Virus record (IMG/VR): IMGVR_UViG_3300010354_000160
Location: 1 to 44,639 of that record
From: a virus
DNA: 44,639 nucleotides
Direction: 5' to 3' (one strand)
The notes under the pieces are model-generated. The model made no database searches, was not told the origin of the DNA, and was given only the letters and a program-made list of their open reading frames with translations. The translations under genes were made by a program, and so were the position numbers. This document shows positions 17,836-26,223 of this stretch, piece by piece (positions within the stretch are counted from its first letter, which is position 1; each line of letters begins with the position of its first letter).

Positions 17836-18420
17836 ATGGGTCCCAAAATATTAGCACCAGGAATAGTTCAATTTGATTTTTCTGAAAAAGTTTACACTGA
17901 GCTTATTGAAAAAATTAAAGATTATGACTCTAGCTTATGGGAAAAGTCTGGGTTTTATATGGAAGCAGAGCCTACTGATAGTAAGCCTAGAAGAAAGAGC
18001 CAAAGCGTTTCTCTAGCAAAAATAGATTCTGAACTTAATGATAAAATTGTTAAATCGGTAAAATTTAATAGCAATATTTATAAGTCTATGTATGGAATAT
18101 CATTTGACAATTGCGAAGGATTAGATGTTTTGAAATATACTTCAGGAGACTATTTTTTGCCACACTATGATGGAAGTGCTAGTAAGTATAGGACCGTATC
18201 ATTTTTAATATATTTAAATGTAAAAGAATATATTGGTGGAGAAACAATTTTTCACAATTTTAATTTAAAAGTTTCACCAGAAAACCCATGTATGTTATTT
18301 TTTCCAAGCAACTACCCGTACTCTCATTCATCATCCGTTATTCAAAGTGGTACTAAATATATTATAGTAAGCTGGTGTAATGATTTACCACATGGCAAGA
18401 ATCAAAATCTTTTAGACTAA
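17836..18420 (+). CDS. 2OG-Fe(II) oxygenase, P4H-like (194 aa)
   Basis: Double-stranded beta-helix dioxygenase of the prolyl 4-hydroxylase-like group. Visible iron ligands are His110-x-Asp112 (LPHYDG) and His164 (YSHSS), and Lys174 in SGTKY probably holds the 2-oxoglutarate carboxylate. The typical YLN...Y-GGET strand lies between. The family oxidises C-H bonds using O2 and 2-oxoglutarate; the substrate here is unknown. It is on the plus strand opposite the rest of the cluster, has a leaderless-type promoter, and its stop overlaps that of the convergent degenerate copy by 4 nt. Confidence 0.88.
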   Translation: MGPKILAPGIVQFDFSEKVYTELIEKIKDYDSSLWEKSGFYMEAEPTDSKPRRKSQSVSLAKIDSELNDKIVKSVKFNSNIYKSMYGISFDNCEGLDVLKYTSGDYFLPHYDGSASKYRTVSFLIYLNVKEYIGGETIFHNFNLKVSPENPCMLFFPSNYPYSHSSSVIQSGTKYIIVSWCNDLPHGKNQNLLD

Positions 18421-18992
18421 TACCAGCTTCCAGTAGCGACATATCTAAGTCCATTAAATGTTGGGCTAGAAGTTAAAGTTATATCAGAAGGTAGTATAAT
18501 AATACTTCCTTTTTCTGGCTTAAGAAAAACTTTTGTGTTTTCTATGCTTATTGTTCCACCTTCGTAATTGTCATTAATAAACATCATTGCAAAGTATTTA
18601 TTCTCTCCCATGGTGTGATGTAAATGTTTTTCATTATATTTTCTTAATGTCAAATCTTCATACAACCTAAACTGTTCATTTATATTATTAAACTTTTTAT
18701 ATTCTGAAAAAGCAAAATTTATTGTATGCTTTATACTGTTAACCAAATACAATTCTTTGTTGCTTGGATTTAAATCTCCATCTAGCAGATTAGCGTTTAT
18801 AGTTTTTTGGAATCCATAATCTAAATTTTTTGAATTAGAATTGAGCTTTTCCCATTTTGATATTATTTTTTTATTGGAATTTTCGTCTATATCATTTTCT
18901 TCAATATAGGAAATGTACTTATCTGTTTCTTGCATGCAATACGTAAAATAAAATATTTTAGGAGCTAGCTCCTGAAAAACAAACATTGCCAT
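18417..18992 (-). CDS. Degenerate 2OG-Fe(II) oxygenase homologue (191 aa)
   Basis: Fold signatures of the neighbouring oxygenases are kept (MFINDNYEGGT, LKPEKGSIIILPS, final GLRYVATGSWY with Arg183), but the iron ligands are gone: the HxD position reads His125-His126-Thr127, and no histidine at all follows residue 126, so the distal ligand is missing. The reading frame is intact, which argues for a maintained non-catalytic or altered protein rather than decay. It is the last gene of the minus-strand operon; its stop overlaps that of the plus-strand oxygenase. Confidence 0.8.
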   Translation of the reverse strand: MAMFVFQELAPKIFYFTYCMQETDKYISYIEENDIDENSNKKIISKWEKLNSNSKNLDYGFQKTINANLLDGDLNPSNKELYLVNSIKHTINFAFSEYKKFNNINEQFRLYEDLTLRKYNEKHLHHTMGENKYFAMMFINDNYEGGTISIENTKVFLKPEKGSIIILPSDITLTSSPTFNGLRYVATGSWY

Positions 18993-19610
18993 TTATAAAC
19001 TACCTTTCTCATTATTCATCCAAAAAGCTGGACACATTATTTTATTTCCAGATATCAGTATATCTGAAGCATGTAAAAATGGTTCTGAAGATGGGAATAT
19101 AACTAAGCTGCCTGCTTCTGTCTTTATAGTTATATCATGATTTTTAAATCTTAGCTCTCCGCCTTCGTAATCGTCGTTAAGATATAAAACCATAGAGTAT
19201 CTTAATCGGTAATTACCATCATATTGATCTGCATGATCTCCAAGTCGCTGTCCGACAAAATATTTTTTTATTCCAAATTCTTTGTCTATAAGAACATCAT
19301 AAGGTAAATTGTAAAACTCTTTATATTTTTCAGCACAATTAAAAAAGGCATTTTTAATTTGAGTGATTATATATTTTGGTCTTTCTGGAATTTCGTTTTC
19401 TATTGCGGTAAAACGACTATGCATATTTTCTCCATATATATCTTCTGGAGAATTGCTTGCATACCATGGCGTCCATTTTGTCAAAACATTTTCTCTGTCT
19501 ATATCAATATCACTGTTTGATGCTTCAATTTCTTGTACTAATTTTTTAGGATTTTCTAGACAGTTGGTAAAATATAGGATCTGCGTGTCTAATTCTTTAA
19601 GATCATACAT
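18993..19610 (-). CDS. 2OG-Fe(II) oxygenase, P4H-like (205 aa)
   Basis: Ligands His126-x-Asp128 (GDHADQ), His180 (FLHAS), and Lys190 (SGNK) for 2-oxoglutarate; YLNDDYEGGELRF between. I chose ATG 19610 rather than the longer start at 19637 because GGAG lies 7 nt upstream and the overlap with the previous gene is the 8-nt ATGTATGA typical of this operon. Substrate unknown. A 31-nt block encoding the YLNDDYEGGE region is identical to that in the upstream gene, indicating recent duplication or recombination. Confidence 0.88.
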   Translation of the reverse strand: MYDLKELDTQILYFTNCLENPKKLVQEIEASNSDIDIDRENVLTKWTPWYASNSPEDIYGENMHSRFTAIENEIPERPKYIITQIKNAFFNCAEKYKEFYNLPYDVLIDKEFGIKKYFVGQRLGDHADQYDGNYRLRYSMVLYLNDDYEGGELRFKNHDITIKTEAGSLVIFPSSEPFLHASDILISGNKIMCPAFWMNNEKGSL

Positions 19611-20466
19611 CGAAATCTCCCTTTTTGTACCACTCATCTACTTTATCTTGAATTTCTTCAGAAACCTCCCATTGTTTTTGCTTTACCCTAACGCTATCAT
19701 AGCCTTCTGGATTTATCCAGAATCCTGGAATTAAATATTTCCATCCGCTTTTTACTAGGTGAGCGGTATGGCTAAACGGAGCTTGTGATGGGAATATTAC
19801 ACAGCTTCCAGCCTCTGGCTTTATGTAAAAATCTATTTTATCCTCATTGTATTCATCTAACACATCTTCAACAGCAGCATTAGGGTTTGTATCTCCATAA
19901 TGTGCCACTAAATGATTCCATGGATTATCTTTAAATTCTTTGTCAATATTACTCAATACTCCATCTTTTACAGTAAAAGATATTTCTCCGCCTTCGTAAT
20001 CGTCGTTAAGATATAGCACAAGAGAGTGCTTTAATCTTGTATCGCCTTCTTGAGAATCGTAGTGTGTACCCATCCAAGTTCCAGCCTTATATTTATGAAC
20101 TCCAAATTGCCAAAGTAAATCTATTTCTTCGTTTATATTATTTCTTTTGGCATAATCTTCACATACTGATTTGAATGCATTAAATATTACATCAAAAACT
20201 TCTTTTGAAATTTCATAGTTTTCTTTATTTAGGCTCCATGGCTCTTCATCTATATCCCTAACATCATTTAGTGTAATAATTTTTTTAAGACCATAAACGT
20301 ATCTTTGCCCTCTATCTACATCAACTCCCCATTCTTCCCATTTTGGAAATATATTGGTTATACTATCATTAGTTTCAGTAGCTTCTATCATCTCTATAAG
20401 TTTTTTGGGGTCTTCTATAACATTTCTGTAATAAAAAATTCCATTTTTTTCTTTATCTAAATACAT
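19603..20466 (-). CDS. 2OG-Fe(II) oxygenase with insert (287 aa)
   Basis: Ligands His135-x-Asp137 (GTHYDS) and His233 (FSHTAH), Lys243 (SGWK) for 2-oxoglutarate. About 40 extra residues (170-212, acidic) are inserted between the YLNDDYEGGE strand and the KPEAGS strand, a place that in this fold lies near the substrate entrance; this may alter specificity (inference). An extra basic C-terminal helix follows the core. Its start overlaps the previous stop (TAATG) and its stop overlaps the next start by 8 nt. Confidence 0.88.
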   Translation of the reverse strand: MYLDKEKNGIFYYRNVIEDPKKLIEMIEATETNDSITNIFPKWEEWGVDVDRGQRYVYGLKKIITLNDVRDIDEEPWSLNKENYEISKEVFDVIFNAFKSVCEDYAKRNNINEEIDLLWQFGVHKYKAGTWMGTHYDSQEGDTRLKHSLVLYLNDDYEGGEISFTVKDGVLSNIDKEFKDNPWNHLVAHYGDTNPNAAVEDVLDEYNEDKIDFYIKPEAGSCVIFPSQAPFSHTAHLVKSGWKYLIPGFWINPEGYDSVRVKQKQWEVSEEIQDKVDEWYKKGDFDV

Positions 20467-21218
20467 TATTTTACTCCTAAGGCAACATCTTTTTTAGCAG
20501 TTTGATCTGGACCTGGTTTCATTCGCTCTCCACGCTCTTTCATTTTTGCCCAAAGCTCTGCGTCGTCTGCTTGTTGCTTTCTTTGCTCGGCAATATCTTT
20601 TTCCCAAAAATCTTGTTTTTCTTTACTGTAAACAACTTCAGCGTTATCCCAAAATGATCCTATGGTCAATCTTAATCCTTTAGTTATCATTTGTACCTCA
20701 TGAATATTATGATGACCTCCAGCAAAAGCTACGAGCATGCCAACTTTAGGTGTAATAGAAATTTCATGATCTCTAAAGTTTAAAACTCCTCCTTCAAAAT
20801 CATCATTAAGATATAGAAATGCTGCCCATTTGCTTCTTTCAAAAGAATTAAATTCTGGTGAATCTATTGGCGTATTGTCTGAATGATATCCTGCATAGGC
20901 ACCTTCAACCCACTTTTGACAATGATAGCTTACTTCTCTGACTTTGTCTCCCCTGCAAATTTCAACTGCGTCTTTTATTTTATTTTTTAATTCTATAAAA
21001 AAATCTGTATGAAGTCCAAAGTCTTCTTTTTCTGCCGTGTCTGGAACATTTGATGCAAATGAATCATAGAACGATATTGGATCCCATATTAAGTATCCTT
21101 TTTCTACTGCAACATCCCAATATTTTATAATAGAATTGCATTGCTCTGCAGTTATAAAGTTTTCAAAAATCATTATATCTTCTTTAGTACGTATTTGATT
21201 TTCTAAGTTAAATGTCAT
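20466..21218 (-). CDS. 2OG-Fe(II) oxygenase (250 aa)
   Basis: Ligands His112-x-Asp114 (GYHSDN) and His173 (NIHEV), with Arg183 in KGLRL as the 2-oxoglutarate anchor, so this copy uses Arg where several neighbours have Lys. YLNDDFEGGVLNF is present. A charged C-terminal tail of about 50 residues (KEKQDFWEKDIAEQRKQ) is an addition not seen in the shorter copies. ATG overlaps the upstream gene by ATGA. Substrate unknown. Confidence 0.88.
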   Translation of the reverse strand: MTFNLENQIRTKEDIMIFENFITAEQCNSIIKYWDVAVEKGYLIWDPISFYDSFASNVPDTAEKEDFGLHTDFFIELKNKIKDAVEICRGDKVREVSYHCQKWVEGAYAGYHSDNTPIDSPEFNSFERSKWAAFLYLNDDFEGGVLNFRDHEISITPKVGMLVAFAGGHHNIHEVQMITKGLRLTIGSFWDNAEVVYSKEKQDFWEKDIAEQRKQQADDAELWAKMKERGERMKPGPDQTAKKDVALGVK

Positions 21219-22054
21219 CGTATTCTTTCTCCTAATGATATCTGATCTTCTGATACATGGGTATACTCTCCCTTTTCTATGCCTTCCTTAATTCTAGCAT
21301 TTTCCATCTCTGCCCAAATCTCTTTGCCATATAAGTCTTCATTAATTTTCCAGTCAGAATCTCCATCATAGAACCAAGTCCAGTGGTTTCTTATAAAATA
21401 TTTTGGAGATTTTGTAACTTTCTTAACTCCATGATAATAAAGTTCGTTGTTTTCAGATAAATATTTAGGGTCTCCTGCTGGAAACACCAAAATGTCTCCA
21501 GCCTTAGGCTTATAATAAAAAAGCTTATTGTCTACAAAAAAATCTACACCTCCGCCATCATAGTCGTCGTTCAAGTACATGGTACAGGTAATTGCAAATT
21601 TATATCCACGCATACCCTCTCTTTCTTTTTGATAGTCAGTATGATAATGCATGGTGAGGTCTGATTCTTCTATGCCTCCTCCAGGCTCGTATTTACAAAT
21701 AGAAGGGCCCATTCTTCTCCACAACTCTGTATCAGAATTTGTCTTTGAATCAAAAACGGTGGCTTCCCTATCTATTGGTACATTAAAATATTTTGAGTAG
21801 TGGTCTGTAGTTTTATAAAAAACTTCTATAACTTCTTCCCATACGTCTATTTCTTTTTTATTTTGTTCTGTATCACATTTAGAAACATCCAACATGTCTG
21901 TTTCTTTGCCAAATGTATACCATGAATGCCACCCACCAAGAGCTGAATTTTCTGGATTTTTTTCAGAATTTGTTATAACTTTTAGTGTTTCTTCAACATC
22001 TTTAAAAACATTTTTATAAACAAATATCTTAGAATATATCTCTTCAAATTCCAT
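21215..22054 (-). CDS. 2OG-Fe(II) oxygenase (279 aa)
   Basis: Ligands His138-x-Asp140 (MHYHTD), His208 (YYHGV) and Lys218 (SPKY). The central strand reads YLNDDYDGGGVDFF. A Trp/aromatic-rich C-terminal part (RNHWTWFYDGDSDW) follows the core. N-terminal helix region aligns with the other long copies (VFKDVEETLKVITNSE). It overlaps the next gene by ATGA; a 2-nt gap separates it from the preceding gene. Function as above, substrate unknown. Confidence 0.87.
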   Translation of the reverse strand: MEFEEIYSKIFVYKNVFKDVEETLKVITNSEKNPENSALGGWHSWYTFGKETDMLDVSKCDTEQNKKEIDVWEEVIEVFYKTTDHYSKYFNVPIDREATVFDSKTNSDTELWRRMGPSICKYEPGGGIEESDLTMHYHTDYQKEREGMRGYKFAITCTMYLNDDYDGGGVDFFVDNKLFYYKPKAGDILVFPAGDPKYLSENNELYYHGVKKVTKSPKYFIRNHWTWFYDGDSDWKINEDLYGKEIWAEMENARIKEGIEKGEYTHVSEDQISLGERIR

Positions 22055-22056
22055 AT

Positions 22057-22746
22057 CTACGGCTTTCTGTCTCCAGTATGCTTCAGTATCCTCCAGAAAA
22101 ATGGGGACGTAAATCTATTTCCAGAAATTATTGGGCGAACTCCATGTATATAAAATCTATCTCCTGGGAAAAAATATGCTGCTCCAGCTTTTGGCTTTAT
22201 CTCTACGCCCTGAACTGGAAAATATAATTCTCCACCTTCATAATCATCATTAAAATAGAATATTGATGCTATATCATAATGAGGAAAATCATTAGGAGTT
22301 CCAGCATCTGGACCCTCATGTAACTCTTTATCTGCATGTGGATCTTGTCTTGTTCCAACTGGCCATCTAACTATTGCTGGTCCAGTAGCTTGTACATCTA
22401 CATTAAAAAATTTATCTACTTCAACTTTTAATCTTGTTATTAGTCCTTCTACTACATCAATAATAGTTGGATCGTGAGAAATTTCCATGGATCTTCTAGT
22501 GCAAACTCTATTGGCCCAGGCGTTTGCATCATATATTACTGTGCCGTTGTCATTAACATGTGAATCTGTTATGTCCCAAGTTTTGTTATTAAAAGCAAAC
22601 TCTGTTAATCTGACTTTTTCTTCTTCGGTCAAAAAGTTTTCTAGCTCTACTATATTTTCTGCTCCATCTCCAAAAAATCCTGATGGCGTGATAGACACTA
22701 ATTTTTTATAATTATGATCTTCATTTGTATTTATCTGATTTTGCAT
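22057..22746 (-). CDS. 2OG-Fe(II) oxygenase (229 aa)
   Basis: Ligands His137-x-Asp139 (DPHADK), His201 (YIHGV) and Arg211 (SGNRF). The YFNDDYEGGELYF strand and KPKAGAAYFFPG are typical. The N-terminal half is less like the other copies in the operon (LENFLTEEEKVRLTEF), closer to standard P4H alpha-like proteins. Start overlaps the preceding DUF-like gene by TAATG, so it is translated in the same operon. Confidence 0.87.
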   Translation of the reverse strand: MQNQINTNEDHNYKKLVSITPSGFFGDGAENIVELENFLTEEEKVRLTEFAFNNKTWDITDSHVNDNGTVIYDANAWANRVCTRRSMEISHDPTIIDVVEGLITRLKVEVDKFFNVDVQATGPAIVRWPVGTRQDPHADKELHEGPDAGTPNDFPHYDIASIFYFNDDYEGGELYFPVQGVEIKPKAGAAYFFPGDRFYIHGVRPIISGNRFTSPFFWRILKHTGDRKP

Positions 22747-23468
22747 TATTTATACTTTCTCCTAGACCAAAAATTCTTTTTGTATACTCCGCCTTCTGGT
22801 GTCCTAAATGTTTCTGAGGTTTCTTGAGTTTTCTTTATAATCTCATGTAGTGTATGAAATTCAATACTCATTTCCCAATCCTCTCTTTTAAAAGGAATTA
22901 CTTGCAGGTATGGAGTACCAGCTGGCACTGTCCCAATAAATCCACTTTTTAAAAAAAATGGTATTAGCCCAGAAGTCGTAACCTTGTCACTATCTATTAT
23001 ACCACCGACAGTAATCCATGGTAAATCAAAATGATTTATTGGCTGAACGTAGAGACAACTATATCCTTCTGGAACTTGTGGCGCCCAGTTTGCATACCAA
23101 TGAAAATGTTTTTTATCGTAACCATTTGGAACGGCAAATCCATCCATTGCTGGTCTCTCGCCACAAAAATCCTCAAATTCTATTGGAACCCTTACTTTAG
23201 TCCTACCATTTTTTTCATAAAATTCTAAATCACAGGGGGTTAATAAAACATACCCAGTTGTAAAGGTATCTAAAATTGCAGGGCATGCTTTAAAGCTTGG
23301 CATTCTGCCCTCTCCATTCCAATTAGCTACGGGATTACCATTAGAATCTTTTACATACACTTCAGAATCGTGCCACCATTTTGGAAGATGTTTTGCAATG
23401 GGCTCTGGTGCATTTTTACCTTCCTTATTGTTGTATATTTTATTTGAATGAAAAATTATTTTATTCAT
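22746..23468 (-). CDS. DUF6065-like protein, paralogue 1 (240 aa)
   Basis: First of three related adjacent genes counted from the oxygenase side. Characteristic segments: KACPAILDTFTTGYVLLTPCD, a WYANWAPQVPEGYSCLYVQP stretch, NHFDLPW, and IPFKREDW preceded by PAGTPYLQV. From memory this resembles the uncharacterised family DUF6065; I cannot confirm it here. No signal peptide or membrane segment. The conserved His/Asp/Trp residues suggest a jelly-roll fold that could bind a metal or sugar, but no function is known to me. It overlaps the next and previous genes by 1-8 nt. Confidence 0.82.
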   Translation of the reverse strand: MNKIIFHSNKIYNNKEGKNAPEPIAKHLPKWWHDSEVYVKDSNGNPVANWNGEGRMPSFKACPAILDTFTTGYVLLTPCDLEFYEKNGRTKVRVPIEFEDFCGERPAMDGFAVPNGYDKKHFHWYANWAPQVPEGYSCLYVQPINHFDLPWITVGGIIDSDKVTTSGLIPFFLKSGFIGTVPAGTPYLQVIPFKREDWEMSIEFHTLHEIIKKTQETSETFRTPEGGVYKKNFWSRRKYK

Positions 23469-24177
23469 ACTTTTTCCTTATCCAAAATTTTTCTTTATAA
23501 TTAGTTTTTGTTTTAGATATAAAATTACCCTTTTGCTCTTTAAATATTTTTAACAATTGTTCCTCATCATAATAATTAACTTCAGACTTCCATTCTTCTT
23601 GATGAAATGGAATTATTTGCATGTACGGGGTTCCTGCTGGAATAAAACCCTCAAAACCCTTTTTAATAAAAAATGGAGCCTTGCCAGCATAACCAAACTC
23701 ATCGCAATCAATAAATCCAGATATAGTTAAAAATGGAAGATCAAATCTATTTAATGGGTGAGTAGCTAAAACGGTATAACCTTTGGGGACTTGGGGCATC
23801 CAATTAATCTGCCAAAAAAAATGAATTGATTCATATCCTGGAGGAGTTGGGAATCCTGATTCCTCTCCTCTTATGCCTCCAAATAATTCAAATCCTTTTT
23901 CAAATACTATCCCAAAATTATCGTTTTGACGCACTATAAGAATATCACATGGAGTACGTAATAAGTATCCGCTCAATAATGAATCTAGTATAGCTGGACA
24001 AGTTTTCCAACTTCCTATTTCTTCATTTTGGCAAGAGGCTCTGTTGCCTTCCTTATCTTTTTTATATCTATCTCCCTTTTTAAACCATCTTGGTAATAAT
24101 AATTGTCCAGGTATAGGCTCATATTCTTTTGTATTATTATTAAATAAAGCTCTAGAGTTAAAATAAATTTTTTTCAT
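23461..24177 (-). CDS. DUF6065-like protein, paralogue 2 (238 aa)
   Basis: Clearly homologous along its full length to the gene downstream (shared CPAILDSLLSGYLLRTPCDI, NWMPQVPKGYTVLATHPLNR, FDLPF, PAGTPYMQIIPF, EEW, and a common FW-R-KY C-terminus), so the pair arose by tandem duplication. No known function. ATG overlaps the preceding stop (ATGA) and its stop overlaps the next start by 8 nt (ATGAATAA). Its place inside a run of oxygenase genes suggests joint use. Confidence 0.82.
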   Translation of the reverse strand: MKKIYFNSRALFNNNTKEYEPIPGQLLLPRWFKKGDRYKKDKEGNRASCQNEEIGSWKTCPAILDSLLSGYLLRTPCDILIVRQNDNFGIVFEKGFELFGGIRGEESGFPTPPGYESIHFFWQINWMPQVPKGYTVLATHPLNRFDLPFLTISGFIDCDEFGYAGKAPFFIKKGFEGFIPAGTPYMQIIPFHQEEWKSEVNYYDEEQLLKIFKEQKGNFISKTKTNYKEKFWIRKKYE

Positions 24178-24890
24178 TTTAAGCTACATATTTCTGGACC
24201 ATTTATAACCTTTAGGCGCAAAGATTTAACTTCGTGTTCTCCAATTTTATTTCCATTGTGATCTGTGGCATTTCTATAAAAATCTGTCCATTTTCCAGAC
24301 TTGTTTATATCGCTTACTATTTTCCCATAATCTACACCTGGGAAAAAATTAATAGGTAGCTCAGATCTATCTTTTATAATTGCTTCTGAATTATTCAAAT
24401 CTTTTAAGCATATTGGCATTATAGAAATTATTGGAGTGTTAGGTGGTATTGTTATAATAGTATTAGGCCTAGTTATTTTCCATGCTACAGGAAATGTCCC
24501 TTTAAAAAAAGATGTGCTTATTAAAGTAGTAAATGGCCAAACTCCATCTATGGGCCAGTTTGGAACTGGCATTGCCATCATACTTAGCGTTTCGTCAGTT
24601 CTTATTACTAGGTTTGTATTAAAGCTAATAGTAGCATTTGCTCTAGCGGTAGAAACAAACTCTTCCCCAGATAAAACCTTTACATGTTCGTGATTTGAGT
24701 CTGATATTCCGTCCCAAATAAATGATATTTCTTTAGGAAAAGATAGACCCCATCCTAGCCCATTTGATAGACTTACTGGAAAACAATGATAAGCATGCTT
24801 ATCTGAAGTCTGTTCCATCCATTCTCTTTTTATTCCCAAAGCGTTTATTTCAGCAGAAATACTGGCTACTTTATAAACTTCAAATTGCAT
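24174..24890 (-). CDS. DUF6065-like protein, distant paralogue 3 (238 aa)
   Basis: More divergent than the other two but with the same landmarks in order: a Cys/His-rich N-terminal part (YHCFPVSLSNGLGWGLSFP), WDG, a hydrophobic strand with MMAMPVPNWPIDGVWP in place of the NR-DLPF region, and IPPNTPIISIMPI in place of PAGTPYMQIIPF. It is thus an early branch of the same family. Function unknown. It directly follows an oxygenase gene (stop and start abut) and overlaps paralogue 2 by ATGA. Confidence 0.78.
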   Translation of the reverse strand: MQFEVYKVASISAEINALGIKREWMEQTSDKHAYHCFPVSLSNGLGWGLSFPKEISFIWDGISDSNHEHVKVLSGEEFVSTARANATISFNTNLVIRTDETLSMMAMPVPNWPIDGVWPFTTLISTSFFKGTFPVAWKITRPNTIITIPPNTPIISIMPICLKDLNNSEAIIKDRSELPINFFPGVDYGKIVSDINKSGKWTDFYRNATDHNGNKIGEHEVKSLRLKVINGPEICSLK

Positions 24891-25559
24891 TTAGTATGGA
24901 TCTTTCATTGATTTATCAGACATGAATTGTCTATAAAATTGTTCATTGTGTGTCGCATCATTATAATCTGTCATTGTTACAATTGAATATTTGGTTCCAG
25001 ATTTTACTGGCAATGCAGCATGAGAAAATAAATAATTAGATGGGAATATATATAGGTCTCCAGCCTTAGGCTTTATTGTTTTATCTATTTTGTCAAATCT
25101 TATTCCACCATCTTCATAGTCATCATTTATATAGGCAACCATTGATACCGTAGCAATATATGACCATCCATGGTCTGAATGATAAGAAAAGTGTTGTCCT
25201 GGTCCATACTTTACAAAGTTCATGGCTTCCCAGTATTTCATTTCTATATTATAGTATGCACAATAGTCATCTAAAGCTTTTTTTTGTGCATCGTAAACAT
25301 CTTTCCATATTCCATCAAATTCTTTTTGATACCTATCTTTGCCTGGATAATCAAAATATTTTAATTTAAAGTCTACACAGTCTCTATATTCTGGAACCTT
25401 TTCTCTGTATCCTACAGTAGCATCTTTCCAGTTATACAAGCCACCGCTGTCTTTCATGGTATCTTCTATTCTATTTATAATATCCATTTTTGGATTAATT
25501 ATATTTCTATATACCCAAAGACCAGGAAACAGCTCTTCTTTTTCTAGATCAATTATCAA
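24891..25559 (-). CDS. 2OG-Fe(II) oxygenase (222 aa)
   Basis: Ligands His127-x-Asp129 (YHSDHG), His180 (FSHAAL) and Lys190 (SGTKYS). YINDDYEDGGIRF and KPKAGDLYIFPS complete the double-stranded beta-helix signature. The start codon is TTG at 25559, overlapping the end of the zinc-ribbon gene by 11 nt, with GGGG about 8 nt upstream. It is the first oxygenase of the minus-strand operon in transcription order. Substrate unknown. Confidence 0.87.
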   Translation of the reverse strand: MIIDLEKEELFPGLWVYRNIINPKMDIINRIEDTMKDSGGLYNWKDATVGYREKVPEYRDCVDFKLKYFDYPGKDRYQKEFDGIWKDVYDAQKKALDDYCAYYNIEMKYWEAMNFVKYGPGQHFSYHSDHGWSYIATVSMVAYINDDYEDGGIRFDKIDKTIKPKAGDLYIFPSNYLFSHAALPVKSGTKYSIVTMTDYNDATHNEQFYRQFMSDKSMKDPY

Positions 25560-25794
25560 TGTTTTTTCCCCATCTACCTAATGGACAACTAAAACTATTT
25601 AGTTTAGCTTTTTCTTCTATAAAACAATTACACTGTTTGCACTGTTTTGATGTTTTAATAAATTCTGGGCAAAGGCTGCAAAGAGCCAATCTTTCTTTTT
25701 GTGAATTTTCAGAAGCATATTTGTTTTTGTTTATTAAATCCCATGAGTTTGATATTTTTTTATATTTTTCCCAATTAGAAAAATTATTTTCCAT
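25549..25794 (-). CDS. Cys-rich zinc-ribbon-like protein (81 aa)
   Basis: Six or more cysteines in a CxxC...CxxCxC...C arrangement: CSLCPEF, QCKQCNCFIEEKAK and SFSCPLGRW. The CxxCxCF-x-K...CP-G-W pattern is one I associate with small phage proteins of unknown role, often near hydroxylase genes in marine phages (from memory). Likely binds one or two zinc or iron ions. It overlaps the following oxygenase start by 11 nt, so the two are co-translated; a metal-handling or adaptor role for the oxygenases is a guess. Confidence 0.8.
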   Translation of the reverse strand: MENNFSNWEKYKKISNSWDLINKNKYASENSQKERLALCSLCPEFIKTSKQCKQCNCFIEEKAKLNSFSCPLGRWGKNIDN

Positions 25795-25796
25795 TT

Positions 25797-26204
25797 TTAA
25801 TTACTGGATATAAAAGAATTTCCGTCCCACTTATCTCCCACTAAAACAAGGTCGTCTTCTGGAATTACTATAAATTTAGGATTTGATGAAAGTCCAGCTT
25901 CCCATCTTTTTCCTATTTCAGTATTATTTGTCCAAAAAATATCAAAAACAATTCCATCAAGAATCATAGCAAATCCTTTTTCGACATCTTCTGGTTTCTC
26001 ATACTGTATTTCAGTATCTGGAGCAGTAAATGAATTATTTGAATATCCCCATCCAGGTGTGATATTAGAATTATTTTCTAATTCTACAACAGAAGGAGAA
26101 GAGGCCCATTTGTCCCATTGATTTTCGTTCTTTAGCGTATTAAAGCTAACTACGCCAAAGACATCCTCTCCTGATACTGCTGCTATGCTTCTAATTATTT
26201 TCAT
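25797..26204 (-). CDS. Hypothetical protein, first gene of oxygenase operon (135 aa)
   Basis: Contains two short WxYxxNSF-like patches (GWGYSNNSFTAPDTE and VGDKWDGNSFISS), a type found in small phage proteins linked to tail fibres. No catalytic motif, membrane segment or signal. It starts at ATG 26204 behind AAAGGAG and a strong promoter, and ends 2 nt before the zinc-ribbon gene. A tail-associated role is plausible because the preceding genes are all fibres. Confidence 0.7.
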   Translation of the reverse strand: MKIIRSIAAVSGEDVFGVVSFNTLKNENQWDKWASSPSVVELENNSNITPGWGYSNNSFTAPDTEIQYEKPEDVEKGFAMILDGIVFDIFWTNNTEIGKRWEAGLSSNPKFIVIPEDDLVLVGDKWDGNSFISSN

Positions 26205-26223
26205 TTACTGCTCCTTTTTATAA

